A stretch of 64,000 nt of DNA from Treponema sp. (GTDB lineage: Bacteria; Spirochaetota; Spirochaetia; Treponematales; Breznakiellaceae): assembly GCA_009784975.1 (NCBI GenBank), contig WQXG01000002.1, forward strand, positions 1 through 64,000, given 5' to 3'. The translations under genes and the position numbers were made by a program. The notes below the pieces were generated by a model. The model saw only the letters and a program-made list of their open reading frames with translations. It was not told the origin of the DNA and did not search any database. How positions within the stretch are numbered: the stretch's first letter is position 1; every line of letters begins with the position of its first letter. This document shows, piece by piece, positions 53,104-62,361 of the stretch.

Positions 53104-54299
53104 CTTTTTACCTCGACTATATAGCCGTCAAGGGCGCTCCATGAAAGGTAGACCGAATCTTTCCAGCGTATATCCGGTCCTTCATCTGAATAATACGCGT
53201 GCTGCTTCATTACGCGTATCAGAGGTTTGTCCGACGTACCATTTGACACCTGCACATAGAATTTTGTCTGGAAGCCTGAATAAATCGGTTCATCAACTAT
53301 GCCCTGCAGTGTATTTATATCTACGCGGCTGGTGGTTGGTTTTTCCTTGCTAATTACAATTTTTTCCGGCCTTATTGTAACGCTTACCTTTTGCCCTACT
53401 TTTACTTCGTCTATATCTGTAACTTTGATGCTTCCCAATTCCGGGATATCAACTTCTACCATGTATTCGGTTACAACTTCGGCATCAAGAGGAGATGCTT
53501 CGCCGGACCAGCGATCCGGTCCTGTTGTGTTTACATGGAGTTTCATTTTTTCTACATTTGTAATAATACCGTCAAAAAGATTGGTGTCTCCGATAAAACG
53601 GGCGACAAAATCTTTTTCCGGGCTTTCGTAAATATCATGCGGGGTGCCTATCTGTAAAATGTCGCCCTGGTTCATTACCGCTATACGATCCGATACGGAA
53701 AGCGCTTCCTGCTGATCGTGGGTAACATAAATAAAGGTGATGCCGATCTCATCGTGGATACGGTCAAGTTCTATTAACATATGCTGGCGCAGTTTGGCAT
53801 CAAGCGCGGAGAGCGGCTCATCCAGTAAAAGCACCCTTGGTTCATTTATAAGCGCGCGGGCAATCGCTACCCGTTGTTTTTGTCCGCCTGAGAGCTGGTT
53901 AGGCTTTTTGCCCGCATGGCCTTCCAGGCGGACGAGCTGCAGGTATTGTTCTACTTTGTTTTTTATTTCCTGTTTGGAAGCCCCTTTTAATCTTGGGGAA
54001 AAAGCGACGTTTTCGAACACGGAAAGATGGGGAAAAAGGGCGTAATTCTGAAATACTGTATTGGTAGGACGCTTGTTGGGCGGCAACGACAGAACATCGT
54101 CTCCGTCAAGGGTGAGTATTCCTTTATCGGGTTGTTCAAAACCGGCAATTATACGCAGCAGGGTTGTTTTTCCGCATCCTGACGGTCCCAACAGGGAAAA
54201 AAACTCTCCCTTTTTTATCTCCAGGCTCACATTTTTGAGCACCTCGAAATCACCGAAGGATTTATAAATCCCGCTGATGACAACATCGCTTCCTTTCAA
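53100..54299 (-). CDS. potA: Spermidine/putrescine ABC transporter ATPase PotA
   Basis: The ATPase of the polyamine importer, 399 residues. Walker A GPSGCGKTT is near residue 39, the signature is LSGGQKQRVAIARAL, Walker B is VLLLDEPLSALD, and the switch His is in VTHDQQEAL. A TOBE regulatory domain follows from about residue 290. The start is a TTG preceded by GGAAGG; no ATG lies near. First gene of the minus-strand potABCD operon. A TTGACA hexamer lies at 54395-54400 on the minus strand, but no -10 box at normal spacing was found. Confidence 0.94.
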   Translation of the reverse strand: MKGSDVVISGIYKSFGDFEVLKNVSLEIKKGEFFSLLGPSGCGKTTLLRIIAGFEQPDKGILTLDGDDVLSLPPNKRPTNTVFQNYALFPHLSVFENVAFSPRLKGASKQEIKNKVEQYLQLVRLEGHAGKKPNQLSGGQKQRVAIARALINEPRVLLLDEPLSALDAKLRQHMLIELDRIHDEIGITFIYVTHDQQEALSVSDRIAVMNQGDILQIGTPHDIYESPEKDFVARFIGDTNLFDGIITNVEKMKLHVNTTGPDRWSGEASPLDAEVVTEYMVEVDIPELGSIKVTDIDEVKVGQKVSVTIRPEKIVISKEKPTTSRVDINTLQGIVDEPIYSGFQTKFYVQVSNGTSDKPLIRVMKQHAYYSDEGPDIRWKDSVYLSWSALDGYIVEVKS

Positions 54300-54422
54300 T
54301 ATATTCCTTCCAGCCTCCCCTTGAAGAGAAATGCCGTCGTCCAGCAGGACATGGCTAAATATCTATAGTGAACTTTGGTGTTTTTTTTGGATTATGTCAA
54401 GGGGTGGCAGATGTGTATTCAG

Positions 54423-54451
54423 GTGACAAAATGGGCTTTATTTTGTACAAT
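54423..54451 (+). promoter_or_regulatory. Promoter of the small outer-membrane protein
   Basis: GTGACA (54423-54428) and TACAAT (54446-54451) are 17 bp apart. The start would be near 54458, 15 nt before the ATG, leaving room for the GGAGG at 54462-54466. Confidence 0.6.
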
Positions 54452-54472
54452 TAAGGAGTCTGGAGGACATTA

Positions 54473-55069
54473 ATGAAACGGACATTTTTTTGTATTTTGC
54501 TTATAATCTGCGTTACCGCAATTGGTTTTGCAGAGAAAAAAAATTGCATTTCCCTGGGAGGAGCAGTCGGAAATTATTTCATGATGGAGAATGAAATAGA
54601 ATATGCAAATAATACAAGTCTTGCAGGGCTCGGCTTAAGTTTTTATTCATTGTTTTATAAAAATAAAATTGGCGTATTTTTTAATTTTAATTATTTATTT
54701 TTAGATATTACCAAAGAACGCTATAGTTATACGGATCAATTAGGTGTTACTTTTGGAATTGCATTTTCTCATGCTTTTAACGAAAAATTAAGAATTTATT
54801 GCGGAGCAGGACCTGATATCAGCTTGTTCCTGGACATCTATGAATATTCATATTTAGATCGTTTAATAATTGGGCTCGGTATCGGCGGCGATGTTGGTTT
54901 AAGATATCTTTTTAACAAATCTGTAAGTATAAATATAGGTGTTATGGCGTCTTTTCATTTTTTTGGTTTTGGATATTATGAAGCGATTCCATACTCAATT
55001 TACGGATGGATAAGAGATTATTATTTATTTGGCATTAAACCATACATTGGTATTGGTTTTAATTTCTAA
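54473..55069 (+). CDS. Small outer-membrane beta-barrel protein
   Basis: A 198-residue exported protein: signal peptide ending IGFAEKK, then alternating strands rich in Tyr, Phe and Gly (LAGLGLSFYSLF, IGVFFNFNYLFLDI, LIIGLGIGGDVGLRYLF) and a C-terminal strand ending in aromatic YIGIGFNF, the usual end of outer-membrane barrels. About eight strands fit the length, as in OmpA/OmpW-type barrels. The ribosome site GGAGG is 6 nt before the ATG. It is a single gene divergent from potABCD with its own promoter. No specific function can be named. Confidence 0.78.
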   Translation: MKRTFFCILLIICVTAIGFAEKKNCISLGGAVGNYFMMENEIEYANNTSLAGLGLSFYSLFYKNKIGVFFNFNYLFLDITKERYSYTDQLGVTFGIAFSHAFNEKLRIYCGAGPDISLFLDIYEYSYLDRLIIGLGIGGDVGLRYLFNKSVSINIGVMASFHFFGFGYYEAIPYSIYGWIRDYYLFGIKPYIGIGFNF

Positions 55070-55098
55070 AACCCCTGTCATATGTAAGTATAGTCTGT

Positions 55099-56997
55099 TT
55101 AGGAAATAAATTTCCAGATTGTATCCGCAATTCCTTTCCCGTTTAATCCCGTAATCGCAAGCAGCTCTTCTCTTGTACCCAATGCCTTATCTTCTTCAAG
55201 AAAACTGCCTTCCGCAGCAAGAGCTGCGATCTTTGTTTTGATGTTGCGTTTTAGGGCAAGGGAAGCGGCATATTCTCCAAAACCGCCTTCTCTTAAACCT
55301 TCTTCTATAAAAACTGTAAGTTTGTAGCTGTTCATAATTTCTGCAAGATAATCTTCGTCTATGGGTTTTAAAAATCTAAGATTGTAAAGGTCGGCTTCTA
55401 TCCCGTTGTTTTTCAGCGATTGTGACGCTTCAAGCGCTTCAGAGTAAAGACTTCCCGTAAAGGCAAGACACACATCTCTTTTTTCGCCCTTTGTGACCCA
55501 AACCCCGCGTCCCCTTTCCAGCGGCAGGGAGAAAGCGTCAATTTCTATGGGGCACTGCGCTTTTGGGTAGCGGATTATTGCGGGTCCCGTACAATTGTCA
55601 TTTAAAGCCCAGGCAAACATCAGCATCATTTCGTTTTCGCTGGCGGGAGCGAGAAGTGTCATATTCGGCGTACTTCGGAAAATCGGTATATCAAAAAGCC
55701 CCTGATGTGTTTCACCGTCGGCTCCCACAAAACCGGATCTGTCCAGGGCAAAAACAACAGGCATTTTTTGAAGAGCGGCATCATGGATAATCTGATCAAC
55801 TGCACGCTGAACAAAAGTTGAATAAACGGCGACAACCGGTTTTAAATTAAGAGCAGCAAGACCTGCGGCAAAGGTTACAGCGTGTTCTTCCGCAATGCCT
55901 ACATCAAAAAAACGCTCCGGAAAAGCAGATGCAAAATCAGAAAGCCCTGTTCCTGTTTTCATTGCGGCGGTAACAGCGATAATGCGTTTGTCTTTTTCTG
56001 CCAATGATAATAAAGATTTTGAAAAAGCCTCCGTAAAACTTGAGAGCGGCCCTCCGGTATCAGCCAAACCGCCGTCAACAGAAAATGAACCAACTCCGTG
56101 ATAACTGTCAGGCGCGTCTTCGGCGTAATTAAATCCTTTGCCCTTGCGGGTAATAACATGAACTACTACAGGACGGTTTAGTTTTTTTACATCCTGCAGA
56201 ACTTCAATAAGAAGCTGTATATTGTGCCCTCCGATAGGTCCTACATATTCAAAGCCAAGGTCTACAAAAAAATTATCAATGTAAAAAACGGCTTTAACCG
56301 CTCTTTTTAGCCTTACTACAAGATTAAAAAAAGCATTTCCTACAAAAGGTATTTTTTTTGCCATTGCGTCAAAATGCCGCCGGAAGGTTTGATATTTTGC
56401 CTTCATGGAAAGACGGCTTAAATATTTTGACAATCCGCCCACATTGCGGCTAATTGACATTTTATTGTCATTAAGAATCACAACAAGGGGCAGCCCTAGA
56501 TGCCCCGCGTGAGACAATGCTTCGTAAGCAAGTCCTCCTGTAAGCGCGCCGTCTCCTATAACGGCAATTGAATGCATTTTACTGCCCTGTATTCTGCCTG
56601 CTGCAAGAAGTCCAAGAGCGGCGGAAATTGATGTGGAGGCGTGTCCTGTATTAAAACTGTCATGTTCGCTTTCGCTCAGTTTTGGAAAACCGGCAAGCCC
56701 GTTTTGTTTGCGAAGGAGAGGAAAAGAATCAAGGCGGCCTGTCAGCAGTTTATGCGCATAACATTGATGCCCTACATCCCAGACGATTTTATCATCCGGC
56801 GAATTAAAAACACGGTGCAGCGCGATACTTAGTTCTACTACTCCCAGATTGGAGGACAAGTGTCCGCCGTTGCCTGCTACTGTAGAAACAATTTGCTCCC
56901 TTATTTCATGCGCAAGAAGATTTAATTCGCGGGAAGTCAGTTTTTTAATATCCTGTGGAGATTTTATTTTTTGCAGTAAAGGGTTAGATTGTTGCAT
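55099..56997 (-). CDS. dxs: 1-deoxy-D-xylulose-5-phosphate synthase
   Basis: A thiamine-diphosphate enzyme that joins pyruvate and glyceraldehyde 3-phosphate in the MEP isoprenoid pathway. The 632-residue protein has GGHLSSNLGVVELSIALH and VWDVGHQCYAHKLLTGR, the cofactor motif GDGALTGGLAYEAL...NDNKMSIS, EEHAVTFAAGLA in the pyrimidine domain, and the C-terminal transketolase domain. All expected blocks are present. It starts 1 nt after the stop of the HD-domain gene, so it is the third gene of a valS-HD-dxs operon. Confidence 0.96.
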   Translation of the reverse strand: MQQSNPLLQKIKSPQDIKKLTSRELNLLAHEIREQIVSTVAGNGGHLSSNLGVVELSIALHRVFNSPDDKIVWDVGHQCYAHKLLTGRLDSFPLLRKQNGLAGFPKLSESEHDSFNTGHASTSISAALGLLAAGRIQGSKMHSIAVIGDGALTGGLAYEALSHAGHLGLPLVVILNDNKMSISRNVGGLSKYLSRLSMKAKYQTFRRHFDAMAKKIPFVGNAFFNLVVRLKRAVKAVFYIDNFFVDLGFEYVGPIGGHNIQLLIEVLQDVKKLNRPVVVHVITRKGKGFNYAEDAPDSYHGVGSFSVDGGLADTGGPLSSFTEAFSKSLLSLAEKDKRIIAVTAAMKTGTGLSDFASAFPERFFDVGIAEEHAVTFAAGLAALNLKPVVAVYSTFVQRAVDQIIHDAALQKMPVVFALDRSGFVGADGETHQGLFDIPIFRSTPNMTLLAPASENEMMLMFAWALNDNCTGPAIIRYPKAQCPIEIDAFSLPLERGRGVWVTKGEKRDVCLAFTGSLYSEALEASQSLKNNGIEADLYNLRFLKPIDEDYLAEIMNSYKLTVFIEEGLREGGFGEYAASLALKRNIKTKIAALAAEGSFLEEDKALGTREELLAITGLNGKGIADTIWKFIS

Positions 56998-56998
56998 A

Positions 56999-57556
56999 CT
57001 AAGTTAAATTGCGAAAATCCTGTAAATATTTTCTTCTGGAACTTACAAGGTCTGTCAGCTCTGTCAGCATATTATTGTTAACTTCTGCAGCGATGGGAAG
57101 CAGGTATTTTTCTGTTTCATTGATATAACGTTCTACGAACTCAAGATTGTTTACAAAACCCAAAGAAATCATGTTGGAGATACGGTCTGCAACTTTTAGA
57201 ATCTTTGCGTTATTGGAGCCTGATTCTTTTATTCGCGTAAGAAACTCAGGTTTAGTTTCTCCGTGACGGCGGGAAACTTCCTGAACCAGATTGTACACGG
57301 CGTAACTTTCAAAATCTATGGACAGCAAAACATTGTGGTTAAAATCCGGAATATCTTCCAGAATATCATGGACAAGCGATGCTTTTAGCAATACCGGCTC
57401 TATGTATTTGTAATCAATAAGAATTGACATTGTATCAAGCTGATGGCGGAACATATTGCCGCCGCCTTCGCGCGAATATCCTATTAAATATGTTGCAAGC
57501 TGTATATACGGAGCCAGCCGAGTTCCGCTTAGTTGATCCATTTGTTCAGTATTCAT
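56999..57556 (-). CDS. HD-domain protein like small (p)ppGpp hydrolases
   Basis: A 185-residue protein with the metal-binding HD pattern: His38 in FRHQLDTM, His63-Asp64 in LVHDILEDIP, and an Asp near 123 in KVADRISNM. This order and the ADR motif match the hydrolase domain of SpoT/MESH1-type alarmone hydrolases; the synthetase domain is absent. Substrate is inferred. It overlaps the valS stop by 1 nt (TAATG) and is followed 1 nt later by dxs. Confidence 0.75.
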   Translation of the reverse strand: MNTEQMDQLSGTRLAPYIQLATYLIGYSREGGGNMFRHQLDTMSILIDYKYIEPVLLKASLVHDILEDIPDFNHNVLLSIDFESYAVYNLVQEVSRRHGETKPEFLTRIKESGSNNAKILKVADRISNMISLGFVNNLEFVERYINETEKYLLPIAAEVNNNMLTELTDLVSSRRKYLQDFRNLT

Positions 57557-60210
57557 TAGATGTCCTTTAAATAGTTTTCGAATTTTTCTGTACGCTTAAG
57601 CGTCTCATCCAGCTTTGTTTTTTGCTCTTCTACAAGAAGAGCAGGCGCGTTTTTTACAAACTGTTCGTTTGCAAGTTTTACGCGCAGTGTTTCGATATAC
57701 TTGCGATCTTTTTCAAGATCATTTGTGAACTTCTTTTTTAATGCTGAAAGTTCCACAGCCTCTCCTATAAATACAAATGCTTCAAATCCGCTGCCCGCCA
57801 TGCCGATTGAACCTTCAGGACGTTTTGTATCGCCTGCGGCTTCAATGGACAGATCTCCGATACCTGCCAGCAGTTTTATTAACTCCCTGTTTTCTGTAAT
57901 GGGCGTTTCCTGTTCTTTGCCAGGACGCACAAGGACGCGCAGTTTTTTATCCGCCGTTATGCCGCATTCGCTTCGCATAGTGCGTATCATGCTGACAAGC
58001 GACTGAAGAAAAGAAAAGTTTTTTTCTTCTGTTGGGGAATAAAGTTTTTCATCATAACATGGGTACTGAGAATCAATAAGCAGAGCGTGAGTATGAGGCA
58101 GTTTTTGGTAAAGCTCCTCTGTTAAAAACGGCAGCAGCGGATGAAGCAGTTTAAGTGAGGTTGTTAATACATCCAGCAATACAGTTGCCGCGCGGTCTTT
58201 GTCATCTTCATCTGTGCCCTTCATGGAAAGTTTTGTCGCTTCTACATACCAGTCGCAGAAATCATTCCAGAAAAATTCATAGGAAGTTTGCGCCGCGTCA
58301 TTGTAACGGTAGGAAAGAAATGCTTCTCTCATGGATTTTGCCGCGCTGTTAAGCCGTGAATAAATCCATTTGTCTGCCGCGATAAGATGCGGATTTTTTA
58401 TTGTTTTTCTGCCTTCCATATTCATTAAAATATAGCGGCTTGCATTCCAGACCTTGTTTGCGAATTTGGAGCCCATTTTAAAAGATTCTTTGTCAACAAG
58501 GACATCCTGTCCCTGAGCGCACATAAAGGCAAGTGTAAACTTCATTGCGTCTGCGCCGAACTCGTCTACAAGTTCCAGAGGATCAAGTCCGTTGCCGAGC
58601 GACTTGCTCATTTTACGCCCCTGCTTGTCCCGCACAAGCCCGTGAATGTATATGTCGCGAAACGGCGCCTTCCCGGTAAACTCAAGTCCTGCCATGATCA
58701 TCCGCGCAACCCAGAAAAATATAATGTCGTAAGCTGTTATAAGAGCTGTGGTGGGGTAGTAGAGACCCAGATCCACAGGATTGGGAATATTGGAATTTTT
58801 CCAGCCCAATGTGCTGAATGGCCAAAGCCAGCTTGAAAACCAGGTGTCCAGTACGTCAGGGTCCTGCTCGATGTTTTTACTGCCGCAATCCGGGCAGGTT
58901 TCAAGGTCGCTGCGGGAAACGTGCAGTTTAGCGCAATCTGCGCAGGTCCATGCGGGAATGCGGTGTCCCCACCAAAGCTGGCGGCTGATGCACCAGTCCC
59001 TGATATTTTCCATCCAGTGTTTATAGGTGTTTTCCCATTTTTTGGGGTAGAAGATAATTTCGCCATTTTGCCAGCAGGCAAGCGCTTTTTCTGCCAATGG
59101 CTTCATTTTTACAAACCATTGCAGTGAGAGGAATGGCTCTATTACTGTGCGGCAGCGGTAACAATGCCCGACCGAGTGTTTAATAGGTTCTTCTTTTACA
59201 AACCAGCCGCCCGTTATTAAATCTTCAATTACGGCAAGACGCGCTTTTTTTACTGACAAGCCGCGGTATTTTTCAGGCACTTCTTCGTTTAATGTTCCGT
59301 CCGGGTTAAGGATATTGATAACTTTTAAATTGTGTTTTTTTCCAAGTTCCCAGTCATTGGGATCATGAGCCGGGGTAACCTTTAACGCTCCTGTTCCAAG
59401 GGTGCGCTCAACATAGGTGTCAAAGATGAGGGGGATGTCCCTGTCTGTCAGCGGCAGGCGGAAGGATGCTCCCCGCTGCTTAAATTCGCTGTAGCGTTCA
59501 TCTTCCGGGTGGACGGCGACAGCGGTGTCGCCTAACATTGTTTCCGGGCGGGTTGTGGCTATTTCTATGTATTTTTCGCTGTTTCCTGCCAAAAAGTAGC
59601 GCAGGTGGTACATTTTTCCCGCAGTGTCTTCATGTTCAACTTCGTCATCGGCAAGGGCAGTACCGCAGGATGTGCACCAGTTAACAAGATAATTTCCCTT
59701 GTATAAAAGTTCGCGCTCGTACAATGTGACAAAAACTTCCCGCACTGCATGGGAAAGACCTTCATCCATGGTAAAGCGTTCTCTTGTCCAGTCAACGCTG
59801 GCTCCTATTTTTTCCAGTTGTTTTGTAATAATCGCGTGATGTTCATTTTTTACTTTCCATGTTTCTTCCAGGAATTTTTCTCGTCCCAGTTCCCGGCGGC
59901 TTTTTCCCTGTTCTTTAAGTTTTCGTTCAACAACATTCTGCGTGGCAATCCCCGCATGATCGGTGCCTGGCACCCACAAGGTTGGCGCGCCTGTCATTCT
60001 GTGAAAACGTACAATTATATCCTGTAAACTGTTGTTAAGCCCATGTCCCAGATGCAGCACCCCCGTAACATTCGGCGGAGGAATTACTACGACAAATGGC
60101 TCCAACGGCAGATTGCTTTTCTTTGGGGAAAAAGCTCCCGCTTGCTTCCAAAGGGCATAGATGCGATCCTCAAAGGATTTAGGGTCATAAGCTTTAGCGA
60201 TTGTGTCCAT
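57556..60210 (-). CDS. valS: Valyl-tRNA synthetase
   Basis: A class I synthetase that charges tRNA-Val and edits threonine. HLGH (residues 53-56) is the HIGH motif and GRKMSKSLGN is the KMSKS loop. PPPNVTGVLH, GTDHAGIATQ and the editing-domain TTRPETMLGDTAVAVHP are present. Cys pairs in WTCADCAKLH and TCPDCGSKN form a zinc site. The C-terminal 70 residues are the tRNA-binding coiled coil. The 884-residue length is normal. First gene of the operon; the intergenic region to the divergent lysophospholipase is 79 bp. Confidence 0.97.
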   Translation of the reverse strand: MDTIAKAYDPKSFEDRIYALWKQAGAFSPKKSNLPLEPFVVVIPPPNVTGVLHLGHGLNNSLQDIIVRFHRMTGAPTLWVPGTDHAGIATQNVVERKLKEQGKSRRELGREKFLEETWKVKNEHHAIITKQLEKIGASVDWTRERFTMDEGLSHAVREVFVTLYERELLYKGNYLVNWCTSCGTALADDEVEHEDTAGKMYHLRYFLAGNSEKYIEIATTRPETMLGDTAVAVHPEDERYSEFKQRGASFRLPLTDRDIPLIFDTYVERTLGTGALKVTPAHDPNDWELGKKHNLKVINILNPDGTLNEEVPEKYRGLSVKKARLAVIEDLITGGWFVKEEPIKHSVGHCYRCRTVIEPFLSLQWFVKMKPLAEKALACWQNGEIIFYPKKWENTYKHWMENIRDWCISRQLWWGHRIPAWTCADCAKLHVSRSDLETCPDCGSKNIEQDPDVLDTWFSSWLWPFSTLGWKNSNIPNPVDLGLYYPTTALITAYDIIFFWVARMIMAGLEFTGKAPFRDIYIHGLVRDKQGRKMSKSLGNGLDPLELVDEFGADAMKFTLAFMCAQGQDVLVDKESFKMGSKFANKVWNASRYILMNMEGRKTIKNPHLIAADKWIYSRLNSAAKSMREAFLSYRYNDAAQTSYEFFWNDFCDWYVEATKLSMKGTDEDDKDRAATVLLDVLTTSLKLLHPLLPFLTEELYQKLPHTHALLIDSQYPCYDEKLYSPTEEKNFSFLQSLVSMIRTMRSECGITADKKLRVLVRPGKEQETPITENRELIKLLAGIGDLSIEAAGDTKRPEGSIGMAGSGFEAFVFIGEAVELSALKKKFTNDLEKDRKYIETLRVKLANEQFVKNAPALLVEEQKTKLDETLKRTEKFENYLKDI

Positions 60211-60254
60211 AATGAATATTACTTTTTTTATGAAAACAATTCAACCAATATACA

Positions 60255-60283
60255 TTGCCAAAACCCAATAATATCGCTACAAT
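60255..60283 (+). promoter_or_regulatory. Promoter of a leaderless lysophospholipase mRNA
   Basis: TTGCCA (60255-60260) and TACAAT (60278-60283) are exactly 17 bp apart. Only 6 nt separate the -10 box from the ATG at 60290 and no Shine-Dalgarno exists, so transcription should start at the initiation codon. Confidence 0.7.
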
Positions 60284-60289
60284 AACAGC

Positions 60290-61237
60290 ATGGTTCAGAA
60301 TGAAACTTATTTTGAAAGCCACGATGGGACTAAACTCTGCCTGTATCGCTGGACACCGGAAGGAAAGATCAGGGCTGTACTTCACATCGTTCATGGCATG
60401 GCAGAACATGCTTTTCGTTACCGCTATCTTGCCGAAAAATTAACCGAAGAAGGAATTGAAGTATGGGCAGCGGATCAGCGCGGTCATGGTAAAAGTGCGG
60501 ATCTTAATATAAATACCAAAGATAAAGGCGGGCTTTTGGGGCATTGCGCGGACGGCAATGGTTTTATTTTTGTCACAGCCGATATTCATTCCATAAATAA
60601 AGAAATACGCAAGTCAACAAATGCGCCTCTGTTCCTTCTTGGCCATTCCTGGGGTTCGTTTATTGTTCAGAATTATATCGAATATTCAGATAATTTAAAA
60701 ATAGACGGCTGTATTCTGTCAGGCTCAAAGGGACCCGGTGATTTTATGGTAAAAGCCGGAATTCCAATTATGACAATGCTTGCGGCAATTTTTGGGCAGC
60801 ATAATGGGTCTCGTTTAGCCAGGTCTTTAGCGGACGGACCTTATAATAAATCATTCAAACCCAACCGTACAGCATTTGACTGGCTTAGCCGTGACAATAA
60901 AGAAGTAGATAAGTATGTTGCAGATCCCCACTGCGGTTTTCTCTGTTCTACTGGTTTTTACCGGGATATTGCCAGATTGCTTTATAACATTCACCGTAAT
61001 GATGCAATGAACAGAATAGACCGCTCTCTGCCGGTATATGTTTTTTCCGGAAGCGCCGACCCTGTGGGCGATATGGGGAAAAGTCCTACCGCGCTTGTGA
61101 GCGCATACAGAAACCTGGGGATTAAAGATTGTGAGTTTGTGCTGTATCCCGGAGCCAGGCATGAAACATTAAATGAAACCAATCGTGAAGAAGTAATTGA
61201 CAACCTTCTTTCATGGATTAAAAAAAAGAGTGAATGA
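60290..61237 (+). CDS. Alpha/beta hydrolase, monoacylglycerol lipase / lysophospholipase family
   Basis: A 315-residue serine hydrolase. The oxyanion motif is HGMAEH (residues 35-40), the nucleophile is Ser120 in GHSWGS, the acid is the Asp in SGSADPVGD and the base is the His in YPGARHETLNE. This is the complete triad of the Hydrolase_4 lysophospholipase family. There is no signal peptide, so it acts in the cytoplasm, probably on lysolipids or monoglycerides. The ATG at 60290 gives the family start and lies 6 nt after a -10 box. It overlaps pcnB by 4 nt. Confidence 0.9.
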   Translation: MVQNETYFESHDGTKLCLYRWTPEGKIRAVLHIVHGMAEHAFRYRYLAEKLTEEGIEVWAADQRGHGKSADLNINTKDKGGLLGHCADGNGFIFVTADIHSINKEIRKSTNAPLFLLGHSWGSFIVQNYIEYSDNLKIDGCILSGSKGPGDFMVKAGIPIMTMLAAIFGQHNGSRLARSLADGPYNKSFKPNRTAFDWLSRDNKEVDKYVADPHCGFLCSTGFYRDIARLLYNIHRNDAMNRIDRSLPVYVFSGSADPVGDMGKSPTALVSAYRNLGIKDCEFVLYPGARHETLNETNREEVIDNLLSWIKKKSE

Positions 61238-62361
61238 GATACAGATACTCTGTCGCAAAAGACGGCAAAATTGAAAAAAAAGCTGTTATTTACACCAGTA
61301 ATGAGCATGGCATAAACTTTGCCGATGTTGACGGTGAAGCCGTAAGCATTGTAAGAAAATTAAAAAGCGCGGGTTATGATTCATATATAGTAGGCGGCGC
61401 TGTCCGTGATTTAATACTTGGAAAAAAGCCTAAAGATTTTGATATTGTCAGCGCGGCAAGTCCTACACGTATTAAAAAGATATTCCGAAATTCCAGAATT
61501 ATAGGCCGGCGTTTCAGGCTTGTGCATGTTTATTTTGGACAGAGGGTTTTTGAGGTTTCTACATTCCGCTCCCTGAAAGACGGGCATACCAGCAATACAT
61601 TCGGCACAATTGATGAAGATGTGCAACGCCGCGATTTTACTCTTAACGCGCTGTATTATGATCCCGAACAGCAGATTGTTGTTGATTATGTAGGCGGCAT
61701 GAACGATATAAAAAAAAGGCAGATTAAACCGATTATCGCTCTTTCTGAAATTTTTACAGATGATCCTGTAAGAATGATCCGCGCTTCAAAATATGCCGCA
61801 AAAACAGGTTTTTCTCTTCCCTTGAATTTAAAAATGAAAATATCGAATCAATCAAATTTGCTTGTTACAATTTCGCCCTCCCGCCTTACAGAAGAAATCT
61901 TTAAAATTATACATTCAGATAAAGCCGCGGATATTGTAGATTTGCTGGATAAAATGGGACTGTATGCTTTTCTGCAGCCTCAGGCAGCTCATCTTATGAA
62001 GAAGAATGCCGTCTTTAGAAAAAATTATCTGCAAAGCATGGCAAACCTTAAAGGCGCGGAAAACCGCCGCGGTCAGGCGCTTGGTTCCCTGTTCAATGAT
62101 TATCTTGAAAGCGAAGCAGGTCTCTCAGCGGACAGTTTAAAATCAGGTCCAATAGAAAACTATAAAGAAATATATAAACTTGCCCGCAATTTTGTTCTTC
62201 CCATGAATCCTCCGCGTTATGAACTGGAACATTCTGTAAAAAAATTCCTTTCTTCCCGGGGTTTAACCATAAAAAGACCTGTTGTAAAGGCGCCAGCCGC
62301 AGAAGATAAGCCAAAACGCAAAAGACGCAGAAAGAAAAAGAAAATCACTCCGTCTCAATAA
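61234..62361 (+). CDS. pcnB: Poly(A) polymerase PcnB-type nucleotidyltransferase
   Basis: A class II nucleotidyltransferase of 375 residues. YIVGGAVRDLILGKKPKDFD has the G-G and D-x-D catalytic blocks. NSRIIGRRFRLVHVYFG and EVSTFRS match the PcnB branch better than CCA-adding enzymes. EEDVQRRDFTLNALYYD and DDPVRMIRASKYAAKTGF follow. The C-terminal tail is strongly basic (KPKRKRRRKKKK), as in PcnB. It is shorter than the E. coli enzyme, and a tRNA-CCA role cannot be excluded. It overlaps the upstream gene by 4 nt and the convergent gene by 17 nt. Confidence 0.85.
   Translation: MRYRYSVAKDGKIEKKAVIYTSNEHGINFADVDGEAVSIVRKLKSAGYDSYIVGGAVRDLILGKKPKDFDIVSAASPTRIKKIFRNSRIIGRRFRLVHVYFGQRVFEVSTFRSLKDGHTSNTFGTIDEDVQRRDFTLNALYYDPEQQIVVDYVGGMNDIKKRQIKPIIALSEIFTDDPVRMIRASKYAAKTGFSLPLNLKMKISNQSNLLVTISPSRLTEEIFKIIHSDKAADIVDLLDKMGLYAFLQPQAAHLMKKNAVFRKNYLQSMANLKGAENRRGQALGSLFNDYLESEAGLSADSLKSGPIENYKEIYKLARNFVLPMNPPRYELEHSVKKFLSSRGLTIKRPVVKAPAAEDKPKRKRRRKKKKITPSQ

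Noticed and set aside
54300..54472. Riboswitch in the gap between potA and the outer-membrane gene
   Set aside because: No conserved aptamer motif or long stem was found; a plain promoter explains the + strand side.
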